Assembly (NCBI GenBank): GCA_932294295.1
Contig: OW028573.1
Span: 14,776,155 to 14,840,154, forward strand
Direction of reading: 5' to 3'
DNA from: Alitta virens
Lineage: Eukaryota; Annelida; Polychaeta; Phyllodocida; Nereididae
DNA length: 64,000 nucleotides
The position numbers and the translations under genes were made by a program. Shown one piece after another: positions 13,021-24,158 of the stretch (positions within the stretch are counted from its first letter, which is position 1; each line of letters opens with the position of its first letter). Under the pieces are notes generated by a model. It was given only the letters and a program-made list of their open reading frames with translations, was not told where the DNA came from and made no database searches.

Positions 13021-14570
13021 GTACATGTAATGTTAGAAATACCTTCCTGTGGTCATTTCAAAAATTTGAACCTAACCTACTGATCTATATTTGCCACTCA
13101 AACAGTCTCTATCCTTTGAATGTTTCACATAATAATATAACTTTACAATTTCAATCAACTTTTTGTTTTCCCATAATTCAGAAATATCTTTTATCATCAA
13201 ATTTATTGAAATTTGGTACTTGACATAATTCATATTTTTCTAAAATTTACTACAAATATATTGTTATCAAAGCGCACAAAATTGAAAACACTGTTTAAAA
13301 ATCTGTACATCAACACCTCACTGTCAATTAATAACCTGCAAGACAAAAGCTTAATTGGTAATTATATATTACCATGACAACTGCTGTACATCAAACCTTC
13401 AAGGGCTTTATATACAACTGCTGTACATCAAACCTTCAAGGGCTGTATACACATAGTATACATAAGTATACATAAGTATACATAAGTATACATAAGTATA
13501 CATAGTATACATAGTATACATAGTATACATAGTATCTAAAAGAACTGCTAATTGCTTATTCTGCGTCACAGCAATGTGATCACTCCAGTGCGATTTGGTT
13601 AGTTCCATCTCAATCATGACCAATTCATGCAGCAGCAGCAGCAGCAGCAGTAGTGCCACAGCAATCTCAGGTGTTATAACACCACAACAATGCACCTGTT
13701 ATGTATATTTATGCTGTCCATAACAAAAGACCACATATAGATCAACTTACTATGTCACATTATGTAATTTATTGTGTGACAATATTGCCATAGATGTGAA
13801 TTCAGCCTCAGCAGCTGTCCAGCTAGCTTTTCTATGTCATCTATAATAGGCCCTACATAGATAATCTATCCCCAACATCACAACACATAATTTCTGTATA
13901 ATCAGTTCTAAATAACACAAGATATAAATCATATATATATGAGATGACCATTTAACTTGTTTAAGATTACATGCAGGTGAAATATAGTTTCATTGTTTAC
14001 ATGTAACAGAGCTCGCTCATGTAAAATTGTAAATTAGAAGAAAAAAAATCAATTCATCGCCATTTCACAATACAAATATATTTGTTGTCAGTCTTAAACT
14101 GACGAAACATAAAGCACAAATTGACACAATGCCTAAAATGGGTTGAGGCTAAATGTGGTTAATACGCCTAAAGGCTAAAATATGGAACTGGTATCAACCT
14201 CAGGGAAATACAAGGCGTAGGGGTGAAACTGCTTACAACACAATGTCTTGCAAGACCCTTCCCAAAAATACCCCGAATGTGAGTCAGGTTTTTCATGCTA
14301 GTTTATGTTGACAATACAGGTCTACTCAATCCACTGGCACTGCCCACCTTATCTCATAATTTCAACGAAGATCAAAATTTTATCATTCAAAATGACTGTG
14401 ACAGTAGTCATTACATCATCTTAATCCTACATATAACTGAAATCAATATGTTTAAGTACTACTAATGTCATAATAGGAAAAAAAGGCACTGGTCATCTTT
14501 GATACCAAACCCATTTTTCCTGGCACCGACGAAGACAATCTTGAGCAGTGTTTGTGATTGTGACACTCAC
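13021..14570. other. Noncoding stretch with microsatellites
   Basis: Holds the AAGTATACAT-type tandem repeat at 13450-13535, a CAG/GCA run at about 13628-13651, and a local duplication of ctgctgtacatcaaaccttcaagggct at about 13381-13443. No gene is supported. If the minus-strand gene starting at 14673 is real, this is probably its first intron. Confidence 0.5.
13450..13535. repeat. Tandem repeat, 9-10 bp unit agtatacat(a)
   Basis: Four 10-bp units agtatacata are followed by four or five 9-bp units agtatacat. A stepwise change of unit length in one array is typical of replication slippage. Confidence 0.9.
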
Positions 14571-14673
14571 CTAAAAATCCTGAGTATGTCACTTGTTGGG
14601 CTTGGGCCGAGACGAAGAGGGTGATTACCACGACCCACATGCCAGCTGAAACACTCGACCGCCTCGTCAACAT
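14571..14673 (-). CDS. First coding exon with signal peptide, unknown gene
   Basis: The ATG at 14673-14671 opens a frame with a basic start (MLTRRSSVSAG), a hydrophobic core (MWVVVITLFVSAQA) and a plausible signal peptidase site after AQA. It runs 34 codons plus one base to an excellent donor, TTTTAG/GTGAGT. This is the standard form of a first exon of a secreted or type I membrane protein. Upstream is a CpG-containing segment with several cAMP-response-like half-sites (14817-14844), consistent with a promoter. The remaining exons should lie at lower coordinates and were not recognised, so the function is unknown. Confidence 0.5.
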
Positions 14674-14816
14674 GGCTTAATCCATGCTGGGTCTAGTTAT
14701 CCTCTCCACGGATCAAAACATCGTCAAAATCGCCTCGGATCTTTCACAGTTGGTACATATGTTTGTGTTTCAATATGGCGGCAGATTGCATATTCATGAG
14801 GATCCCACTCGTGCCG

Positions 14817-14844
14817 TGACGTAGCGCATGACGTAGCAGTGACG
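14817..14844. promoter_or_regulatory. Cluster of three TGACG half-sites
   Basis: TGACGTAG occurs at 14817-14824 and again at 14829-14836, with TGACG at 14840-14844. They lie about 145-170 bp upstream of the signal-peptide exon, in a locally GC-rich segment that also has a NotI-like gcggccgc and CACGTG. This fits CREB/ATF-type sites in a promoter, but is motif evidence only. Confidence 0.4.
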
Positions 14845-14936
14845 ATGATTGCCAGGCGCAGCGGCCGCACATAGCACGTGGCACACAGTGCTCACTGGAT
14901 CTTCACTGTTCCTAAGAGCGTACAGATGATAGTAAA

Positions 14937-14966
14937 ACCATGGAGACAAACTCTTGTCTCCATGGT
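14937..14966. repeat. Perfect 13-bp palindrome with 4-base loop
   Basis: ACCATGGAGACAA at 14937-14949 is followed by ACTC and then its exact reverse complement at 14954-14966. Flanking bases gtaaa/aaaac suggest a small snapback repeat. Confidence 0.8.
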
Positions 14967-16600
14967 AAAACGAATTGCATAGTATGACCTACAATACATA
15001 GACCCATCTAAATGTAGGCTTAAATTGGTAATTTTTTTTATAATTTATGTACAGTTATGTATAGGCCTAGTTCATACTTAAAAAAAAAAAAATTGATAAA
15101 TAAAGGCCTACATTTAAGTAAAGCTAAACTAGATAAAACCACATTCAGTGCTATTCACGGACAATTCAGGTGGAGACTTGTTTTCTCTCAATTAGGCCAA
15201 TAGAATGAACTCCCTTTCTAAATTTAGAAACCGCCTTGGCCAGAGGAAGCTGCTGATGCCATGGTGACAGCTGCAGCAGCTGCAGAGCATCAGCAAGAGC
15301 CTGCCGTGCAGTTCAGTTCTTGGGGGAGGGGGGGGGGGGGGACTGTTAATACCTGTTATTGGTAGCCGACATTGCCACATGCATGTAATATTTCACTGGT
15401 GGGATCTCTTTAATTCCTATCAGATATGAAGCGTCATGTAATACAATTAAGTAATGTGAACATGGGCCTGTGTAAATATTTAGAATTTTTACAACTAGGC
15501 TAGACATGCCATTTCCCCCACCCCCTCTGCCTAAATAAGCCATAATTAATAAAGACTCAAAGAGGGTTGACATCATAAGCCCAATGTTCAGGGAGTTTTG
15601 ACAATTGTGGAATTTAAATAGGCTTTTTTTGGGGGGGGGGGGGGGGGGGTGTAACCTCAACATGGTATAACGTAGGGTAAAAACAATGATTTGTCCAGAG
15701 ACAGCTTCTGCCATCTGGTGTTAACAGAGAACAATGAATTGTTCCGCCAATCTGCTGATTCCAAATTTTAATTACCAGTCAGTTACCATTCTACTTTCCA
15801 GACACTCAGTTCCCAGGTAACAATTACTCAGTAAGGCCTTGTACCTTGATAATTATCTATGCAGTAGGAGTATCGGATTCATTTACTTTTGGATTTATTT
15901 AAAAAGAGAAGTCTTTAAATTAGAATTTAAAATGTCTCTATAGAAACAGGAGTTCCTTCGAATATTGACTGATGGCTGTCGCTTGAATGTTTCTACTAGG
16001 AGCTCATTGAATTGTGACTATTATATAATTCCCTTGGATTTTACTATATATCTTTAGGGGAGAGAGCGATAATATAAAGGGTAACATGCATACATACAAA
16101 GATAATGCATTTCTTTTATTTAACTATTCATTTTTAGGTCTTGTTTACAAATTTCATTCAATTGCTTAATTTCAAGCCTGATTTTGAGCTTTTTTTTATT
16201 AAATAAAAGTTGACCAGTCAGCAGCCAAATCTGAACAGTTAATTGTTAACTGTTATAATAAATAAGTTGGTCGATTTTAACTGTATACATTTAACTGTGA
16301 CAGTTAACTGACTGGAAGCCCTAGCCACAACTACGTCCAGCTCAAGCTCCAGCTCAGTAAGGGCATGACGATTTATCTGTTGATAACCAATAATATTAGT
16401 TATAATATGGCGCACCAAGTCAATTAAAATTAAATTAACCTGTGTGTACGTGGTTAGTGAAATGGCAGTAAAAAATGTATAATGCTCAGGGATTGAGAGC
16501 TTCAGAATGACCAAAAAAAATGACCCATCTGTATCTGTGGTGATTTTTGTTGAAAATATGTGAAAATTGGTGTAAAGAGTTGCAACAAAGGTAGGACTGA
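14967..16600. other. Intergenic with poly-G tracts
   Basis: Contains long G runs at about 15317-15341 and 15627-15650, and a CAGCTGCAGCAGCTGCAG patch near 15270. At 15708-15721 a minus-strand ACACCAGATGGCAG matches a CTCF-like core at 13 of 14 positions. No coding region is supported. Confidence 0.45.
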
Positions 16601-16609
16601 GAATTCCAG

Positions 16610-16895
16610 CAGATAGATGTGGAAAGTGCAGCCCTCTAAGGCAAGTTCTTGCTGCTATCGAGGGTTGATTGATGAGGGTGGAGGAGTCCACCCATGTTTC
16701 ACATATACCCCATGGGTGGGATCTTTTAGTTGCCTCAGCAAAGAAACTGAGTAGGCCTACAAGGGACCGCCAATTTAACGTCTCATCCAAACGACATCCA
16801 GCTGGGATGTTGCTCATGAAGGGTGCCCAAGCTCGAGAATGAATCCGGGTCCTTCAAAGGAACAGGTGAGCCCTACCACTAGACCACCCAGCTGC
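16610..16895 (-). mobile_element. tRNA-derived SINE
   Basis: Read on the minus strand it begins with a tRNA-like head: GGGTGGTCTAGTGGTAGGG is a good RNA polymerase III A box, followed at the expected distance by a GGACCCGGATTCATTC-type B box. Then comes the core GATGAGACGTTAAATTGGCG and a body shared with copies at 5090 and 21775. A (TA)n tract at 16903-16927 abuts the head side. Confidence 0.65.
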
Positions 16896-16902
16896 CAGGG
16901 CT

Positions 16903-16927
16903 TTTATATATATATATATATATATAT
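16903..16927. repeat. (TA)n microsatellite
   Basis: About twelve TA dinucleotides adjoining the tRNA-like head of the neighbouring SINE. Confidence 0.85.
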
Positions 16928-17359
16928 GTTTGCATTTGAGAAATTTTTGGATCCCATAGTAAATAAAGTAATACAGCTACCATCCATACGGAAGTAATAA
17001 GTAGTTTAATGTAGGCCTATGTCAGTAACTAAAGCTAACTAACACAACACTTATTGCTGAATTGCTAAGGGATAATATTCTACACCTAAATTGTAATAGC
17101 CAATCAGCATGCACAGAGGGTATCACATGACAGGACTAATAAATCCAGAAATTAGTAGGAAATATTGGTCATGTGAAAGTGAGAGTGATATTGGTAGGCT
17201 ACGCCTCGCGCAACATCACTGGTCTCCTCACTATCCACTATTTATATAATATATGCTTGACAATCATATATGTGCTACTCTCCTGTGAAATTTCTCCATA
17301 TAAACAAACTTTGCCAAATAATACTGAATAGCTGAGATTAGACCCAAGGAAATATACCC

Positions 17360-17689
17360 TAGTGATGCAGACCGGACCGCCTTTTGTGGGGTGGTCCGGT
17401 ACTGGTCCGGTCCAGGGTCAGGTGGTCCGGTATTATTACTGGACCGGTCCAGAAGCGATCCATCGGCATTTTTTAAAATTATGATAAAAACAAAGGTTAA
17501 GCAAAAGTTTTTTATTTAAAAATAAAATAAAAAATTATGTTTTTTCTTTTTTAATAAAAAACTTTTCCAGCGGTCCGGACCACGGTCCAGGCACCCATTA
17601 CCGGTATTTTGTTGCTGGTCCGGTACCGATGCGGTCCAGGGTCGGACCGCGTACCGGACCGGATTCATGCGGTCCGGTCTGCATCACTA
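17360..17689. mobile_element. Nonautonomous hAT-type element rich in GGTCCGG
   Basis: The 330-bp element is flanked by an exact 8-bp duplication ATATACCC (17352-17359 and 17690-17697). Its ends are inverted repeats, TAGTGATGCAGACCGGACCG on both sides. Many GGTCCGG/CCGGACC words fill both subterminal arms around an AT-rich middle (about 17470-17560). An 8-bp target duplication with TAGTG... ends is characteristic of the hAT superfamily. There is no coding capacity. Confidence 0.85.
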
Positions 17690-17697
17690 ATATACCC

Positions 17698-18083
17698 CAT
17701 GGTAGCAGACTGGTAACTTCATGGGAACTGGATGGAATCTGGGAGCTGCCTTCAATGATCTATATTCTGGATTTCCTTTCTGACAAATATTCCACACATT
17801 GATGTTAGCATAGGCCCATGTAATGTTGATTCAGCTTCCAGTGGGAGCTATTTACTGGTACAGTGTACATCGATCAGTTTAACCAATTATATATGTTGTA
17901 GGATAAAAGAATGTCTTTTGTACAAGTATGTTTTATTTATAACACACGGATACATTCATTATGAGCCATTTTATGACACAGAACTGATAATATATCACAG
18001 TACAATACAACAATAAATAAATAATATTAAGAACTACAATACTGTGTATTTTTAAAGATCAAATATCTGAAGAGTGAACAACT
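17698..18083 (-). other. 3' flank of synthetase copy A
   Basis: Contains the 3' UTR of the minus-strand synthetase gene. A minus-strand AATAAA (reverse of TTTATT at 17932-17937) lies about 147 bp past the stop codon, a normal distance for polyadenylation. The rest shows nothing coding. Confidence 0.55.
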
Positions 18084-20695
18084 TTAAGCTTGGTAATGTC
18101 TCAAAGTTCTTGCAGAAGGATCGGAAGCCCCCTTGATCCAACGGGGCATCCAGAAATAACTGATCCAGTCTGATTTCCCAGGATAAAATTTCTCAAAAAG
18201 CTGCCGATACATGTAAGCCTCCTTTGTAGTAGGGGGGTTGAAGGGGAATCTCTTTGGAGCATCAGCCAGTAACTCGTCATTGACCTTCAAATAAGTAAAA
18301 ATACTAAATAATTGTTACTACAGATAACTCTAAAAGTTACATGCCACATTAAAATTGTAGATCTTAGACTTCACAATATTGCTGGAGATACAGTGTAGTT
18401 TTGATCAATTATTCAGTGTTGCACAGTCATGAGACTAGGTAAGAGAAGAGCAACCTTGACTCACCATCTTAGCAGCATGGTCCTGAAGAAGTTCAAACCA
18501 TGAGGACGTTTTTGAGGAGACACCATCACTAAATGCTTCTTTATGTCGCCAAAGAATTTCATCAGGAATTAAACCTTGACCATCAAAAGCTTTCCTGATC
18601 ATATATTTCTCAATCCCATCTTTTGGTTGTCTGACCTCCTCTGGTAGACCAAGGTAATATGCTGTGAAGGGTTGGTCAAGGAATGGCACCCTCAGTTCAA
18701 GTCTTCGGGAAAAAAAAAACTTAAAATGTAACTACACCAAGCTAAATTGGTAATTCATATACAATTTAAACTGCCACACAGAAAATGTAGAATTACCCGT
18801 GAGCAGCAGTTGTCCTGTCAGCTCTGAGGGCATCGAACATGTAGAGATCGTTGAGCAATCTGCGACTCTCCTCATCACCATCTTTGGCAGTTGGTGCCTT
18901 GTGAAAATAAATGTATCCCTGAGCAACCTCATCAGCTCCCTCCCCTGAGAATATCACCACACTGTCTGACTTCTCGCTGATGTACTTGCTGGTCAGGTAC
19001 ATTCCTGTAAAACAGTAAAGAGTGAAAGCTTTATATAATCAATCATTTCACAGAAAAATTTAAATCAGAATTTGAACAGTATATGAAATATATTCCTAGG
19101 AGACCTACCAACAGAAGCTCTGATGGTTGTAATGTCATAAGTTTCAAGGTGGTAAATGAGACGCTCAAGAATCTCAAATCCTTCCATGGGTGTAAAAGAT
19201 ATTTCATGATGCTCTGATCCAATATGTGATGCAACCTAACAATATAATTCAAGAATAAAATTGATGAGTCGTCCTAACAACAGGTTTGGAGTGATATTGC
19301 TATCCACTTTGCATGACAAGGCTAATTTGTACCTTTCTTGCAGCTTCAATATCTGGACTGCCCTCCATGCCGATGGAGAATGTTTGGATGGGGTAAGTCA
19401 GACCTTCCTCTTCCGCACACTCCACAATAAGAGCAGCTATGAGACTGGAATCCAGACCTCCAGATAACATACATCCAATCCTTCTGTGAGATAACATCCT
19501 CTTTTTGACTGCTGCCTTCAAATGGTCCCTGATACTGGCAAATATGTCACCTTCTGGACAAATCAAGAAGAAAAAAAAAAGAATGTGAAACATTATGGAT
19601 GTACTGAGTCATACATGCCGATATATTTGGCAGGATGTTAGCAATTTATCAGATTTGCAGACCTGTGTTAGTTCTTACCTGTAGGAACTGCTCTAACTGT
19701 AACAAAGTCAGGAACATCTCCTATACATCGATATTGCACACGTTTAACCAAAGAGACCTTTCCATGGGCGTTCATGTCATACTCTTCATAGTGGCCTGGA
19801 GGAAATGGCTCTATTTTACTTTGGCCTTTCATTGTTACTTCCACAAGTCCTACAAAAGACATCACAACCATTCAGAAACGAGCCAAATAGATGTTTAAAA
19901 TGAGCAAAAAGACTCACTGCATATATTGCAAATTAAATGCAGCAAACAAACTACCTTTAGCCTCTGAGGAGAATGCAAGAACACCATCATCAGTGACCAC
20001 TCTGAAGAGTGGCCTGACCCCATACAGGTCTCTTGCAAGGTATATCTTTCTTCTTTCCGTGTCCAGAAGACACAGAGCAAATACTCCATCCAGTTGCCTG
20101 ACCATGAAGTCAATGCCTCCCTTGTTGTACAAGTGCATAATGGCTTCTCCATCACTCTTAGTTTCGTAATGAAAATCATAAGCCTTGCCCACCTGATGAT
20201 AAATAAGAAAGCACAATCTAAAATCATATTCTGCTAAACGTACTACATAATGTAATTTCAAATGACAATCAATGATACTTCTTACTCAATTTAGCAGATT
20301 GTGACCTCACAACATTGTCTATATTTTGCGATATATTATATTTTTTACTTTATTTAATTGTTGGACATTGGAGAAGAAATAATTTTTGCCTCCAACATAG
20401 ATTCTAAGATGTCTTCATACACAGCACATGATGTCTTACCATGGGTGCATTGTAGATCTCCCCATTGTAGCAGAGCGTGAGGTGGTCCATGGAAATAAGA
20501 CGCAGAGGCTGCATTCCGTGAAGGTCATCCATGATGGCCAACCGGTGGAATCCCATCACACAATTCTGGAAGTGATTCACGCTCTCCACTCGGAATTGGT
20601 CAGGACCCCGGTGAGCAATCTGAAGACATGCCTTCACCTCCGCCCACACCTGATTATTCTCATCACCACCAAAGATCGCCCAGATTCCACACATC
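18084..20695 (-). CDS. ASNS: Asparagine synthetase (glutamine-hydrolysing), copy A
   Basis: Makes asparagine from aspartate, ATP and glutamine in the cytosol. Coding exons (minus strand, 5' to 3'): 20695-20440, 20192-19955, 19849-19679, 19553-19333, 19235-19109, 19004-18797, 18702-18465 and 18284-18084. All have GT-AG borders and phases join cleanly, giving 552 aa (human is about 561). The N-terminal amidotransferase domain starts MCGIWAIF with the nucleophile Cys2, the RGPD loop at 29-32 and NGEIYN near 80. The synthetase domain has the PP-loop SGGLDSS at 252-258 and the ATP-site SGEGADE. The ATG lies one base after an acceptor (cttgcag), so a noncoding first exon must exist upstream; it was not located. 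No defect is visible. Tandem paralogue of copy B. Confidence 0.97.
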
Positions 20696-22102
20696 CTGCA
20701 AGATTTATTAGTATCAGCATCAAAGGGTACAAATTTTCTTGAATAGTCATGAACCATGCAATTTCTCAGATTATTCATTATAATATGTAAGATAGCAGTA
20801 ACAAGTGACGATAACTTCTAATTTCAAGCTTGAAAGTATGTTGAACTGGCAAACACTGTCTAGACGGAAAACATTAATTATGGAATCGGGAAGCATTAAC
20901 TGTCATTACCTCATTTATATTATTTATTGATATCTACCAGTTTTCCAGCATGCATAAACTTGTGTGCATGTGATTCAGTTCACCTAAGTACTGTGTATAT
21001 ATTTCTGATTATTTCATAATTATAACTTGTGAGATTTGAAATCAACATTTTTCAGGGACAACAGAAAACATTAAAAGCCAAAAAAGGTGAGACTTGGCAG
21101 TGAGAGACCCTTTTTGTAATAATGACAACTTTCTTAATTACATCATTCTTGGAAAACAGACCAACTTGGCTAGATCTTAATAATTAATACAGGCCTCATT
21201 ATGAGGTCATTTGAGGCTCTTACGCCACTGTGATGCACTATTGGATGAACTAGAGAAGGATTAGACCCTTTGAAAGTAGTAAAACAATATTCATTATTAG
21301 GTGATTTGAAGAGTCAAATTCGCCCAGAGCTGGCCCAAAGACCCCTACATCTTTTTATAAACACTACTCTTAGTAAATTCCGCAGGATCCAAGGATTCTA
21401 AAGGTATTTTTCACCGAATTTCTAGGCCTAATATTAAGAAAGTTATGGTAAAAAATGTGTCAGTTTTGAAGTATTATTTTGTTAAATATCTTATCTTGAT
21501 CTTACAATAACTGAAGCATCTGTAATGAGCCATTATAGATAAGACAATATCCATCTTAAAGCTGAAAACCTTGTCTTCAAGATGATTTTTATGTCAATGT
21601 TAATGACTATTGTTATCTATGTCGTAATGAGATATAGACCTTTAATGATGCCTAATTTTCTGTGGATGTGCCTACTCTAACTGTTCGGCCACTCTGCCTC
21701 TCTTGTTAGCTGGTTCAGTAAAAATTTGATTAGCCATGAATTTTTTAAGAATGCAGTAAAATATCCGATAGATAAGTGCAGCCTTTTAACGCACATTCTT
21801 GCCATTCACAGTGGACTGATGAGGTGGGGGAGAGGAGGTTGAGTCCAATGCCCATCCATATTTTGTATTTATATTTACCCCTTTGGTGGGCTTTTTTACT
21901 TGCTTCAGCAGAGACACCAAGTACAAGACACCTCCAATTTAATGTTCCATCCAAATGACAGCTGGTATGATGATCCTATCCTATCTACTTTTTATTTATG
22001 ACCCTCACTCATGCCCTTTTATCCATCCTGAGGTTCCAACTGTTTTTTGTTGTTGTTTTTTTTTTGTCACGGAGTTGCGCTGTTTTGTTAAGGTGCTTCA
22101 AG
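20696..22102. other. Upstream flank or first intron of synthetase copy A
   Basis: No coding sequence is supported. A SINE fragment lies at 21775-21965, in the same orientation as the one at 16610 and sharing gcagcc, the gatgagg block, the tgcttcagca block and the ccaatttaa block. The missing 5' untranslated exon of copy A could lie here or beyond the transposon block. A weak donor-like CAG/GTAGGC on the minus strand near 26650 is one candidate. Confidence 0.4.
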
Positions 22103-22239
22103 TTAAAGGGGAACACAAGGAAATTTGCATGTTAATTTTAAAAGAGAGTGCCGTTTTCACTGTCCGCCGAAATGCTGGGGGCCGCCATTATTGCACTCGG
22201 CAAGCAAGCTGGTGACGTCACTTATGTCCTAAGTCCTAA

Positions 22240-23568
22240 GTATGGACTATAGCTAGCTGGGCTTTGGAGCCCTAGAAAATTAACTCCTAAATCTGCGCAG
22301 ATTGCAATTAATACATTTCATTGATAATTGCAATTTAATGAAACGAAGTGAAAAGATAGCATTAGTTGAATTTCTTTGGACTAATTGCAATGAAATGATT
22401 TGTATTTATGTAGGTATATTACAACACTCCTTGACACTTTAGGCGTAATTTATAAATCTGTTCTAACATTCAATTTAGTTTGTTTAAAATTAAGGTTAAT
22501 ATATACATGCACTGTATTGAGTTGTATAGAATTATTAAAAGGATGTTCCCTTCAGTAATCTTCACAAGATTAGCAGAATGAATTCATTACCAAATTGCAC
22601 TAATAAGATAGACTTCTCCAGGGTTCATTGGGGTATTGTAGCGCATAAAAAACAAATATATATTGCCTACTTCTATCTCTAGTAAATATAGCTTTTTTAA
22701 TTCAATCATTGCTTGTTATACACCATTAGAAAGATTATGAAATAAGCAATTTCAAAATAACATTTTAGACATTTAATTATTTAACAAAATTTCTTTTATT
22801 AACCCCTCCATGTATTAAAGTCTAATCCAAATATACAGGTTTATTATAGGATCCTAACTATATAAATAGTCTTATAATAATAATAATAGGTTATTTTTAT
22901 AGCACTAGATTCAATAAAATTGCTCTGCATCGCTTTTCAGATGGGTGTTTAATCATAAAATTTGCGGAATAAAAATTTCTACAGACTGCTTTTTAAACTC
23001 TAGATTGTTTTTTTTTACTTCTTAATATGCAGTTTTTCATGCCTTTTTTAACTCAATGGGTGTTATGTTTTTATAAAAATTTTGCTTTTGATTTATACAC
23101 TTTATGATTTTCTATACTCTCCATGTGATTTTATATTATAGTCTTATATGCCAATGCTAATATATATGTTGTTTCCCACCATGGAGGTTGAGAAAAATAC
23201 AACATTGATTTATGAATCTAATACCTGCCACTCTAAAATACTCAGAATTTTTTTTTTTAATTTAGTACTCAGTTATCCAAACTTTCAAAGTCATTGTTTT
23301 TCACCACGAGATAAGGGGTGTAGAGGCCGTCATGTATGCATGGATAATTAATTGCATTGTCTCAAATTTTTCAATGACAATTTACTTGACACTTGGTGAG
23401 AACTGTGACATGATCTTAGTATAACAAAGGTTCAAGGGCAATTAACACCTGTTAGTGAAACTTTGACTGAAATGCAGGGCCTCTAATACTTGGCTCTCAT
23501 TGGCTGAGACAACAGTGACGTATTTCCGGTAAGTGCAAAACACTGGCAGCCTCCGTAGTTCACAACAC
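22240..23568. other. Interior of the TTAA element left of the LINE
   Basis: AT-rich sequence with many stops in all frames. A short TAA/TAATAA run occurs near 22880. No gene is seen. Confidence 0.5.
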
Positions 23569-23580
23569 AGACTAATTAAT

Positions 23581-24108
23581 AGTCTTAATAAAAAACCATG
23601 CGATAAACCCATTGCATGGCAAACCGTGGCCTTTAAAGAAATATACATGGAGAACGTTAAATTAATTTACCAACCGTACTCCATAGAGACAACTTTAAAG
23701 TCCCTTAACTGGAAAGGAATATGGAGTAGGTGGGCACTTAGACCTTTCAGTAATAAATACAAGGTCCAAATGCATATAGTGATTACTGACCATTTTAACA
23801 AAATAAAGTATTTTAATAAATCACAAAACTGTCCCTTATGTGACTTCGCCTTCGTACAGTCACGTGATCATTCCTTTATAAACTGCTTGGGGATACAACC
23901 ACTCCATAGACATATACGCCAGCAGTGGGGACTAAATTTAGAACCCCACAAACTATTCTACGAAGAATACCCTGATGACAAGTATAGAATAGCCCTAAGC
24001 TACATACATACCATAATGAAATTAACAAAAGCATGGAAGGGGAAATGGGGTACACCCAATAGAGATACCATCTTTCAATACTTCAACAAAACTCTATCCA
24101 AATTATAG
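23581..24108 (+). CDS. Reverse transcriptase C-terminal tail (5'-truncated)
   Basis: About 175 codons belong to the LINE; the frame continues upstream only by chance into flanking DNA. It contains KIKYFNKSQNCPLCDFAFVQ followed by SRDHSFINC. This is a Cys-x2-Cys...His-x3-Cys knuckle like the zf-RVT domain at the end of CR1/L2/Rex-type reverse transcriptases. A C-terminal helical region follows and ends at TAG (24106-24108). The polymerase and endonuclease domains are missing because the copy is 5'-truncated. Clade assignment would need the full-length parent. Confidence 0.7.
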   Translation, partial: SLNKKPCDKPIAWQTVAFKEIYMENVKLIYQPYSIETTLKSLNWKGIWSRWALRPFSNKYKVQMHIVITDHFNKIKYFNKSQNCPLCDFAFVQSRDHSFINCLGIQPLHRHIRQQWGLNLEPHKLFYEEYPDDKYRIALSYIHTIMKLTKAWKGKWGTPNRDTIFQYFNKTLSKL

Positions 24109-24158
24109 TAATGTACCCCAAAGGTACCGTTTGAGTTGGTTTGAGTGAACATAATAAA

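Noticed and set aside
15317..15650. Poly-G tracts as possible G-quadruplex regulators (also 36363-36379)
   Set aside because: Single homopolymer runs, likely microsatellite or assembly-length artefacts; no gene context supports regulation.
16239..16817. 192-codon minus frame
   Set aside because: Runs through the SINE and AT-rich flank; no domain and the SINE explains half of it.
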